A stretch of DNA of 8,263 bases, from NCBI GenBank assembly GCA_003499715.1, contig DNSH01000082.1, forward strand, positions 1,468 through 9,730, given 5' to 3'. A model generated the notes under the pieces. That model saw only the letters and a list, made by a program, of their open reading frames with translations, had not been told where the DNA came from and ran no database searches. Positions 1 to 5,291 of this stretch are shown here, piece after piece. Numbering within the stretch: the first letter of the stretch is position 1; every line of letters starts with the position of its first letter. The DNA is from Candidatus Mesolinea sp. Its GTDB lineage: Bacteria; Chloroflexota; Anaerolineae; Anaerolineales; Anaerolineaceae. The translations under genes and the position numbers were made by a program.

Positions 1-30
1 AAACGCGCAGGATGTGGCGAAGTGAAGATT

Positions 31-34
31 GGAG
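31..34 (+). promoter_or_regulatory. Shine-Dalgarno of rplU (decides the start)
   Basis: GGAG lies five bases before the ATG at 40. The same frame is open further upstream to a GTG at 22, which would add six residues (MKIGVI) before the conserved bL21 start [13 protein letters not shown]. The GGAG spacing and the family N-terminus both favour the ATG at 40. Confidence 0.75.
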
Positions 35-39
35 TAATA

Positions 40-357
40 ATGAAATATGCAATTGTGGAAACAGGCGGTAAGCAATACCGCGCTGAAGAGGGTAAAACGC
101 TTACCGTTGACCTTCTTCCAGCTAAAGTTGGGGATAGTGTTATCCTTAATTCAGTCCTTTTAGTTGTTGATGACGATAAGGTTATCGTTGGCAGCCCCAA
201 AGTGGAAGGTGCCAGCTTAAAGACCACAGCCGTCGATCAAATTAAAGGCAAGAAGATTTTAGTCTTCAAATATAAACCGAAAAACAATTATCGCCGACAC
301 ACTGGGCATCGCCAAAAGTATACCCAACTGTTGGTCGAATCAATTTCGATGGAGTAA
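40..357 (+). CDS. rplU: 50S ribosomal protein bL21
   Basis: Structural protein of the large ribosomal subunit that binds 23S rRNA. The 105-residue product is a normal length for bL21. It opens with the family signature [14 protein letters not shown] (residues 1-14) and ends with the basic segment [19 protein letters not shown] (about residues 79-97), which matches the conserved rRNA-binding C-terminal region of the family. The ATG at 40 is preferred over an in-frame GTG at 22 because a GGAG sits just upstream of it and because bL21 proteins begin at this point. rpmA follows after six bases, the usual rplU-rpmA pairing, so the two are almost certainly co-transcribed. The promoter is not visible and must lie left of the window. 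Confidence 0.97.
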   Translation: MKYAIVETGGKQYRAEEGKTLTVDLLPAKVGDSVILNSVLLVVDDDKVIVGSPKVEGASLKTTAVDQIKGKKILVFKYKPKNNYRRHTGHRQKYTQLLVESISME

Positions 358-363
358 GGTAAA

Positions 364-624
364 ATGGCACACAAAAAAGGTGGCGGGTCTTCCCGCAATG
401 GTCGTGATAGCCGCGGACAACGTCTTGGAATCAAGAAATTTGGTGGCGAACACGTGATCAGTGGCAATATTTTAGTTCGGCAGCATGGCACCAAAGTGCA
501 TCCTGGCTGGAATGTTGGCTGTGGTCGTGATTACACGCTTTTTGCCACTGCTGAAGGCATCGTTGAATACGAAACGATTCCAGGCGGGCGCAAAAAAGTG
601 CACGTGATCGTTTCTAAAGATTAA
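364..624 (+). CDS. rpmA: 50S ribosomal protein bL27
   Basis: Large-subunit ribosomal protein whose N-terminal tail reaches toward the peptidyl transferase centre. The 86-residue product starts directly with [16 protein letters not shown], the mature family N-terminus, and carries the conserved core [20 protein letters not shown] (about residues 27-46). There is no N-terminal extension of the kind that Firmicutes bL27 carries and that the Prp protease removes. Accordingly no prp (ysxB) gene sits between rplU and rpmA. Possible Shine-Dalgarno sequences are GGAG at 351-354 (inside the end of rplU) or AAGG at 356-359. In many bacteria obg follows rpmA; here an rpmE-like gene follows after 20 bases instead. 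Confidence 0.97.
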   Translation: MAHKKGGGSSRNGRDSRGQRLGIKKFGGEHVISGNILVRQHGTKVHPGWNVGCGRDYTLFATAEGIVEYETIPGGRKKVHVIVSKD

Positions 625-644
625 ATCAGTGCCAAGAAGGAACT

Positions 645-1124
645 ATGAAAGCAAAAATTCAACCTAAGTATTATCCGGAAGCGAAAGTAATTTGTGCTTC
701 TTGCGGAGCAACCTGGACCACGGGTTCAACCGTACCAGAAATTCGAACTGAAGTTTGTTCTAACTGTCATCCTTTCTATACGGGTCAGCAAGCACGTTTG
801 CTTGACCGCGAAGGGCAGGTAGACCGCTTCTACAAGCGGTTGCAGGTACGGCAGGAATACGTTGCTGATCTTAAAGCCCAAGCTGAAGCAAAAACATCGC
901 CTGAACGGCAGATATCTGAATTAGAAATCTCCACGAAGGCAATCAATACGCTGACCAAAGCCGGCTTGAATACTGTTGGGGATTTGTTAGCCAAGTTAGA
1001 GGCAGGTGAAGAAGCTTTGCTCGAAATTGATGGCTTTGGACGCAAATCTCTGATTGATATCAAGAAACAGTTGCGTAAGTTGGGTTATAAGCTGCCATCA
1101 GCCGCTGAATCTTTTGAAGATTAA
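645..1124 (+). CDS. rpmE: 50S ribosomal protein bL31 fused to an RNA polymerase alpha-CTD-like domain
   Basis: Residues 1 to about 70 are bL31, a large-subunit protein at the central protuberance. They show the opening [17 protein letters not shown], a four-cysteine zinc site (C17, C20, C38, C41) and the family signatures [12 protein letters not shown] and [10 protein letters not shown]. bL31 normally ends here. This protein runs on to 159 residues through a charged, probably helical linker (about 70-88) into a domain at about 89-151 that resembles RNA polymerase alpha-[51 protein letters not shown]. Aligned by eye to E. coli alpha-CTD, the DNA-contacting R265, N268, G296, K298 and S299 correspond to K98, N101, G132, K134 and S135, so most are kept. 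About three extra residues lie in the loop near 119-122. The reading frame is continuous with no sign of a frameshift. AAGGA at 637-641 is the Shine-Dalgarno. The role of the second domain is unknown; DNA, rRNA or protein binding are all possible. Confidence 0.93.
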   Translation: MKAKIQPKYYPEAKVICASCGATWTTGSTVPEIRTEVCSNCHPFYTGQQARLLDREGQVDRFYKRLQVRQEYVADLKAQAEAKTSPERQISELEISTKAINTLTKAGLNTVGDLLAKLEAGEEALLEIDGFGRKSLIDIKKQLRKLGYKLPSAAESFED

Positions 1125-1154
1125 CACCACAACTTGGTTTTTTTCGGTAAACTT

Positions 1155-1188
1155 AACAGGCAGGTACAACACCTGCCTGTTGTCTTTT
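1155..1188 (+). terminator. Intrinsic terminator (or attenuator) between rpmE and tdk
   Basis: A perfect 11-bp inverted repeat (AACAGGCAGGT at 1155-1165 pairing with ACCTGCCTGTT at 1171-1181) encloses a 5-base loop and is followed by GTCTTTT. This has the form of a rho-independent terminator ending the ribosomal protein unit. It sits only two bases before the GGAGG of tdk, which leaves no room for a promoter between hairpin and gene, so partial read-through or attenuation is likely. Confidence 0.85.
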
Positions 1189-1190
1189 CT

Positions 1191-1195
1191 GGAGG
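1191..1195 (+). promoter_or_regulatory. Shine-Dalgarno of tdk (decides the start)
   Basis: GGAGG lies five bases before the ATG at 1201. The frame is open back to an ATG at 1054, but that longer version would run through the end of rpmE and through the terminator hairpin and adds no family sequence. The start at 1201 is therefore chosen. Confidence 0.8.
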
Positions 1196-1200
1196 GTATT

Positions 1201-1773
1201 ATGGCACATCAATATGGTTATGTGGAAGTCATTACGGGCTCGATGTTTTGTGGAAAAACGGAAGAGCTCATTCGCCGCTTGCGCCGGGCTGTGATTGCGC
1301 GGCAAAAAGTGCAGGTTTTCAAGCCAGTGATTGACAGCCGCTACGCGTATAGCAAGGTTACCTCTCACTCTGGCGCGGATTTCGAAGCGCTGCCAATCAA
1401 CTCAGCTGCAGAAATCCTTGAGAATTTGGATCCAGAGGTTACTGTAGTAGGTATCGATGAAGCTCAATTCTTCGATGATCCCATTGTAGAGGTTGTCGAT
1501 CAACTTGCGAATCAGGGCATTCGCGTGATCGTGACCGGACTGGATACAGACTTTCGGGGAGAACCTTTTGGCTGTATGCCCGTGCTTATTGCTAAAGCAG
1601 AGTATGTGGATAAGCTGAATGCTATTTGTATGGTTTGTGGCGAGCCAGCCAGCCGCACGCAGCGTTTGGTCAATGGCAAGCCGGCTCATTATAATGACCC
1701 TATCGTGATTGTGGGCGCTTCGGAAATGTACGAAGCCCGCTGCCGGCGCTGCCATCAAGTTCCACGCGATTGA
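1201..1773 (+). CDS. tdk: Thymidine kinase (type II, TK1-like)
   Basis: Phosphorylates thymidine to dTMP with ATP in cytoplasmic pyrimidine salvage. The 190-residue product has the usual length of bacterial type II thymidine kinase. Visible motifs in order: P-loop GSMFCGKT (13-20); the Walker-B-like IDEAQFF (85-91) with the likely catalytic base E87; [12 protein letters not shown] (112-123); a structural zinc site formed by C143-xx-C146 and C181-xx-C184; and the substrate-binding lasso region around residues 150-177 ending in [11 protein letters not shown]. All key residues are present. The gene follows rpmE, an arrangement also known from Bacillus (rpmE-tdk), and is followed nine bases later by hpt, giving a nucleoside and base salvage pair. 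Confidence 0.97.
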   Translation: MAHQYGYVEVITGSMFCGKTEELIRRLRRAVIARQKVQVFKPVIDSRYAYSKVTSHSGADFEALPINSAAEILENLDPEVTVVGIDEAQFFDDPIVEVVDQLANQGIRVIVTGLDTDFRGEPFGCMPVLIAKAEYVDKLNAICMVCGEPASRTQRLVNGKPAHYNDPIVIVGASEMYEARCRRCHQVPRD

Positions 1774-1782
1774 GAGAGATGT

Positions 1783-2340
1783 ATGAAACCCTATCAGGAT
1801 TTTTTAGACGAAATTATCATTACCGAAGAACAGCTGCAGAAACGGATTCGCGAGCTCGGAGCCGAGATTTCAAAAGATTACGCAGGTAAAGAGCTATTGG
1901 TCGTTTGTATTTTACGCGGCGGAGTTATGTTCTTGACTGATTTAATCCGTCAGATTAATGTGCCACTGGCAATCGAGTTTATGGCAGTTGCATCTTATGG
2001 CAGCGGTGCACGGGCTTCTTCTGGCGACGTGCGCATCACCTTGGACCTCAATACAAGCATCAAGGACCGGCATGTGCTCATTGTTGAAGATATTATCGAT
2101 AGCGGGCATACCTTGGCGGCAGTGATCGAGCTGCTTCAAACCCGCGACCCTGCATCGCTATACGTCTGCACGCTGCTCGATAAAGTTTCTCGGCGGGAAG
2201 TTGAAGTGCCGGTGCGCTACCGTGGCTTTGCTATTGAAGATAAATTTGTATTTGGTTATGGGTTGGATATGGATGATTATTATCGCAACCTGCCCTTTAT
2301 CGGAACCGTTAATTTGAAAAAGTATGAAGATCCAACTTGA
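1783..2340 (+). CDS. hpt: Hypoxanthine (guanine) phosphoribosyltransferase
   Basis: Transfers ribose 5-phosphate from PRPP to hypoxanthine, and usually guanine, giving IMP or GMP in purine salvage. The 185-residue length is typical. Motifs: the CILRGG loop (42-47) that contacts pyrophosphate; MAVASYGSG (67-75), the flexible loop with the conserved Ser-Tyr pair; the PRPP-binding signature VLIVEDIIDSGHTL (98-111) with acidic E102 and D103; the purine-recognising lysine in LLDKVSRR (131-138); and the C-terminal DKFVFGYGLDMDDYYRNLPF (153-172). The start ATG lies nine bases after the tdk stop, with a modest purine-rich GAGAGAG as ribosome site. The last 17 bases overlap the next gene. Preference between hypoxanthine and guanine cannot be read from the sequence. 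Confidence 0.96.
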   Translation: MKPYQDFLDEIIITEEQLQKRIRELGAEISKDYAGKELLVVCILRGGVMFLTDLIRQINVPLAIEFMAVASYGSGARASSGDVRITLDLNTSIKDRHVLIVEDIIDSGHTLAAVIELLQTRDPASLYVCTLLDKVSRREVEVPVRYRGFAIEDKFVFGYGLDMDDYYRNLPFIGTVNLKKYEDPT

Positions 2341-3838
2341 TCCAGAAACACGCCAGCTTTTAGAGCTTGTGCATAGCAGTGCCCCGGAAACCCTACCGGT
2401 TCATTTGGTAGGGGGTGCCGTGCGCGATTTAGTGCTGGGCAGACCGGTGAATGATTTTGACTTTGTTGTGCCAACGCAATCCTTGGAGCTGGCAAAAAAA
2501 GTGCGCCATCAGTTGCACGCAGTCGGCTTCACCCTCGATGATGAACGCCAAACTGGCAGAGTAATCCTGAATCAGGGCAAACCCAATGAAATCATCTTGG
2601 ACTTTGTGATCTATACTGGCGGAAGTTTGTTCGAGGACGCAAAAAACCGAGATTTTACGATCAACACATTGCTCCTCGACTTAAAGCAGCCGGAGGAGGT
2701 GATCGACCTGCTCGGTGGCTTAGCGGATTTAGATGCCAAGGTGTTAAAGGCGGCATCGGCATGCTCTATGCAGTTAGATCCACTGCGCGTTCTGCGCGGC
2801 ATCCGCTTCAAACGCACATTTAATCTGGAAATTGAACTTCAGACTGAAAGTTTGATGCGCGAGGCAGCAGGGAGCTTAGCGCAGGTTTCGGGTGAGCGAA
2901 TTCGTGACGAACTGTTTAAAATTCTTGCTCAGAGCGATATCGCTGAGGCTTTCAGGCTGATCGATCGTCTTGGAGCGCTTGCCCCTGTTTTCCCGGAGTT
3001 AGCTGCCATTAGGCTGCAGCCTGCAATTTATCCGCATGTCCATCCGCTGTGGGAGCATACATTACAAGTGATTACCTACTTAGAAGTTTTGCTCGGATCG
3101 CTGGCTAACCCTGTGGGGGGCAACACTGCAATCTATATGCAACCGGCAAAAGAGATGCTCGCCCAATATGCTGAGCAAGTCCAAGACTTACTTAGTCAGC
3201 CGATACAAGCTGGAAGACCGCGGCGCAGTTTACTTATGTTAGCTGCGCTTTACCACGACGTGGGTAAACCCTTAACGCAAACACAAGATGAAAAAGGGCG
3301 CTTTCACTTTTATGGGCACGACAAGGCTGGCTCCGAGCTGATGGAAAAGCGGGCACGGGCACTTATGCTGGGCAAAGAGGAGGTTGGCTACCTGAGTTTG
3401 CTTGTTAGCCAACACATGCGTATCCATCATTTTAGTAAGCCTGGCATTGAATTGACTGATAGGGCTGTTTACCGGTATTTTCGTGATTTAGGCGCTGCCG
3501 GTGTGGATAACGCCTTACTCAGTTTAGCTGATACTTTAGCTGCAGTTGAAGATACCCTCCCAATGGAGGCATGGAAACGCGAGGTAGATGCAGTCGGAAA
3601 GCTTTTAGCTGCCTGGTTCAATCGGCAAGAAGCACTTATTCAACCACCAAAGCTGCTGGATGGACAAGACCTACAACGCATTTTCGGGCTCGAGCCCAGC
3701 CCTTTGCTTGGCGAAATCTTAGCAGCATTGCGCGAAACCCAAGCAGCTGGTGAGGTGAGGGACGAAAAAGGAGCAATTGATTTCGTTTATCAATTTTTGG
3801 AAAGTAAAAAGCAAGAAGGAGAACCGCATGAAGATTAG
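2324..3838 (+). CDS. tRNA CCA-adding / poly(A) polymerase family nucleotidyltransferase with HD domain
   Basis: Class II nucleotidyltransferase of 504 residues, most likely maturing tRNA 3' ends by adding CCA or A. Head domain: HLVGGAVRDLVLG (27-39) followed by NDFDFVV with catalytic D44 and D46; third carboxylate probably D93 in ILDFVIY; RDFTINTLLLDL (109-120, where most relatives have NAL); DPLRVLRGIRF (152-162); and GERIRDELFKIL (190-201). An HD phosphohydrolase-type domain follows, with H245 (PLWEHTLQV), H311-D312 (ALYHDVGKP) and H332-D333 (YGHDKAG). The stretch between H245 and H311 is about 65 residues, longer than I expect. The start ATG overlaps hpt by 17 bases and lacks a strong Shine-Dalgarno, suggesting translational coupling. 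CCA-adding, A-adding or poly(A) activity cannot be separated by eye. Confidence 0.92.
   Translation: MKIQLDPETRQLLELVHSSAPETLPVHLVGGAVRDLVLGRPVNDFDFVVPTQSLELAKKVRHQLHAVGFTLDDERQTGRVILNQGKPNEIILDFVIYTGGSLFEDAKNRDFTINTLLLDLKQPEEVIDLLGGLADLDAKVLKAASACSMQLDPLRVLRGIRFKRTFNLEIELQTESLMREAAGSLAQVSGERIRDELFKILAQSDIAEAFRLIDRLGALAPVFPELAAIRLQPAIYPHVHPLWEHTLQVITYLEVLLGSLANPVGGNTAIYMQPAKEMLAQYAEQVQDLLSQPIQAGRPRRSLLMLAALYHDVGKPLTQTQDEKGRFHFYGHDKAGSELMEKRARALMLGKEEVGYLSLLVSQHMRIHHFSKPGIELTDRAVYRYFRDLGAAGVDNALLSLADTLAAVEDTLPMEAWKREVDAVGKLLAAWFNRQEALIQPPKLLDGQDLQRIFGLEPSPLLGEILAALRETQAAGEVRDEKGAIDFVYQFLESKKQEGEPHED
3816..3821 (+). promoter_or_regulatory. Shine-Dalgarno of the alpha/beta hydrolase gene (decides the start)
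   Basis: AAGGAG lies six bases before the ATG at 3828, inside the end of the nucleotidyltransferase gene. An in-frame ATG at 3777 would add 17 lysine-rich residues unlike a hydrolase N-terminus, so 3828 is preferred. Confidence 0.75.
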
Positions 3839-4586
3839 AGTAAATGACATCAATATGAATGTTGAGAGCATAGGTGAAGGCAAGCCCATTGTTCTCCTAC
3901 ACGGCGTCGGTCTCGATCACACCATCTGGCTGGAAATGGCGCAGCTTTATCGAGATCAAGCGCGCTTTGTGCTGCTGGACCTACGTGGGGAAGGTCAATC
4001 CGAAACGGGAAATGCCAACCAGACGTTGGAACAAATGGCAGAAGATGTGCTCGGCGTGCTGGACCAGTTAGAGATCGACCAAGTGCTTTTAGGCGGGCAC
4101 TCTATGGGCGGCTATATTGCCTTAGTTTTTGCTGAAAGACACCCCGAACGCTTAACAAGCTTAGCGCTGATTGCGACCAACGCCGGCAGTGATTCAGAAG
4201 AAAAGAAAGCTCAGCGTTACGCAGACGCTGAGGCGATATTGAAACAGGGGAGCCATGTGCTCGCCAATTCGATGAGCCCAAAGCTTTCTTTCGACCCACA
4301 AATTCAGGAATATACGCGTAAATTAATTGCAGCGACCGAACCTCGGGGTTTAGCAAATACGCAAATGGCCATTGCTCAGCGGCCCGAAAGATTGAATGTT
4401 TTAGCAGCTTTAGCTTGCCCAGTTTTAATTGCTGCAGGAAAAGAGGACCAAATTATTCCCGCAGCTGCAGTGCAGGCGATGGTTAAGGCAAATCCCAAGG
4501 CTCATCGTGTATTTATCCCGGGTGCTGGGCACATGCCGATGATGGAAGCGCCGCGCACCTTGGGGGCTTTGCTCGTAGCATTGTGA
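3828..4586 (+). CDS. Alpha/beta hydrolase fold protein, substrate unknown
   Basis: Soluble alpha/beta hydrolase of 252 residues. Visible features: an N-terminal beta-strand region, the oxyanion-hole motif LLHGVGLDHTIW (23-34), the strand-turn LLDLRGEGQSE (49-59), and the nucleophile elbow GGHSMGGYIAL (89-99) with nucleophile S92. A helical cap lies at about 120-190. The acid is probably D207 in AAGKEDQIIP and the histidine H235 in PGAGHMPMMEAP. The triad Ser-Asp-His is thus complete. There is no signal peptide, so it is cytoplasmic. The pattern resembles the 3-oxoadipate enol-lactonase/esterase group, but no aromatic pathway gene is nearby and the name should not be taken further than the fold. 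It overlaps the upstream gene by 11 bases and is followed ten bases later by the nitroreductase. Confidence 0.92.
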   Translation: MKIRVNDINMNVESIGEGKPIVLLHGVGLDHTIWLEMAQLYRDQARFVLLDLRGEGQSETGNANQTLEQMAEDVLGVLDQLEIDQVLLGGHSMGGYIALVFAERHPERLTSLALIATNAGSDSEEKKAQRYADAEAILKQGSHVLANSMSPKLSFDPQIQEYTRKLIAATEPRGLANTQMAIAQRPERLNVLAALACPVLIAAGKEDQIIPAAAVQAMVKANPKAHRVFIPGAGHMPMMEAPRTLGALLVAL

Positions 4587-4596
4587 GGGTTCTCCT

Positions 4597-5124
4597 ATGG
4601 AAGTGTTAGATTTGATTTTCAAACGCCGTAGCATCCGAAAGTTTACGGATGAGCCGGTGAGTGAAGCGCAGATTGACCTGCTTCTGCAAGCTGCGATGGC
4701 AGCACCATCTGCGATGAACCTCAAACCTTGGCACTTTGTGGTTATTACTGAGGCTGAAATCTTGAAGAAGATCAACCGGACGCTGATTTTTGGTAAGATG
4801 AAAGCCCCTTGCGCGGTCAGTGTGTGTGGTGATCTCCGCATCGGAAAGCGGGCGGATAGATTTTGGATACAAGATTGCAGCGCTGCTACAGAAAACTTGC
4901 TTTTGGCGGCTGCTGGACTCGGTTTGGGTGCGGTTTGGTGTGCGGTTACACCAATCACGAGGTATCAAAAGCAAATCGCTGAGATTCTTTCGCTGCCACA
5001 GGGCGTTATTCCCCTCAATGTCATCTTCATAGGTCATCCTGCTGAGGAAAAACCGCCACGCACCCAATACGACCCCAAGAATATATCTCACAATACCTTT
5101 GGTAATCCTTGGCAAGCGGAGTAA
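4597..5124 (+). CDS. Nitroreductase family flavoprotein
   Basis: Small FMN-dependent oxidoreductase of 175 residues, a normal length for short nitroreductase-family members, which typically act as NAD(P)H-using homodimers. Visible motifs: the N-terminal FMN-phosphate-binding FKRRSIRKFTDEPV (8-21, with R10, R11, S12); APSAMNLKPWHFVVI (36-50), the flavin-contacting loop; LLLAAAGLGLGAVWCAV, the helix and glycine turn of the family; and the C-terminal IGHPAEEKPPRTQYD, which is widespread in this group. Native substrate is unknown; candidates include quinones, enones or nitroaromatics. GAGGG just after the hydrolase stop is the likely ribosome site. It is the last gene of the tdk-led unit. I found no convincing terminator hairpin in the gap after it. 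Confidence 0.92.
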   Translation: MEVLDLIFKRRSIRKFTDEPVSEAQIDLLLQAAMAAPSAMNLKPWHFVVITEAEILKKINRTLIFGKMKAPCAVSVCGDLRIGKRADRFWIQDCSAATENLLLAAAGLGLGAVWCAVTPITRYQKQIAEILSLPQGVIPLNVIFIGHPAEEKPPRTQYDPKNISHNTFGNPWQAE

Positions 5125-5196
5125 AACCTTATCAAAGTCAATCTGATCGGCTTAGTATAAGAATTACCTAAAAATCCCAAGCTCATACAGAAAAAA

Positions 5197-5227
5197 TTGA
5201 GAATTTCCCCTATCACTATGGTAAAAT
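5197..5227 (+). promoter_or_regulatory. Candidate promoter of ppdK
   Basis: In the 167-base gap before ppdK, TTGAGA at 5197-5202 resembles a -35 box and TAAAAT at 5222-5227 a -10 box. The 19-base spacing is long, but the -10 is preceded by TGG, an extended -10 (TGn), which can compensate. Transcription would begin near 5234 and give a leader of roughly 58 bases. A second TTGACT at 5248-5253 has no good -10 at the right distance. The rest of the gap is AT-rich and shows no clear hairpin or riboswitch. Confidence 0.45.
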
Positions 5228-5281
5228 GAAAACTTAGTGGTTTTGTTTTGACTGTAAACTTTATATCAAATTAGCAATCCT

Positions 5282-5287
5282 AGGAGG
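5282..5287 (+). promoter_or_regulatory. Strong Shine-Dalgarno of ppdK
   Basis: AGGAGG, a full match to the anti-Shine-Dalgarno core, lies four bases before the ATG at 5292. It is one of the two strongest ribosome sites in the window and suggests high expression of this metabolic enzyme. Confidence 0.85.
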
Positions 5288-5291
5288 ATCT

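Noticed and set aside
2..25. Possible tail of an upstream gene reading NAQDVAK then TGA
   Set aside because: Only seven codons are visible, no family can be recognised and other frames are equally open, so it is not supportable as a feature.
1054..1200. Upstream extension of tdk to an ATG at 1054
   Set aside because: It would overlap the end of rpmE and translate through the terminator hairpin. The GGAGG and family N-terminus support the start at 1201.
4425..5115. Two long minus-strand open frames (4425-4958 and 4606-5115) opposite the hydrolase end and nitroreductase
   Set aside because: Both lie antisense to well-supported genes with clear family motifs, overlap each other in different frames, and their translations show no recognisable domain.
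5125..5210. Terminator or riboswitch after the nitroreductase
   Set aside because: Only weak, AT-rich 4-5 bp hairpins are present (for example near 5194-5206), with no GC-rich stem plus T-run and no recognisable aptamer.
5248..5278. Second promoter candidate starting with TTGACT before ppdK
   Set aside because: The -35-like box is good, but no acceptable -10 occurs at 16-18 bases, and the start would fall on the ribosome site.
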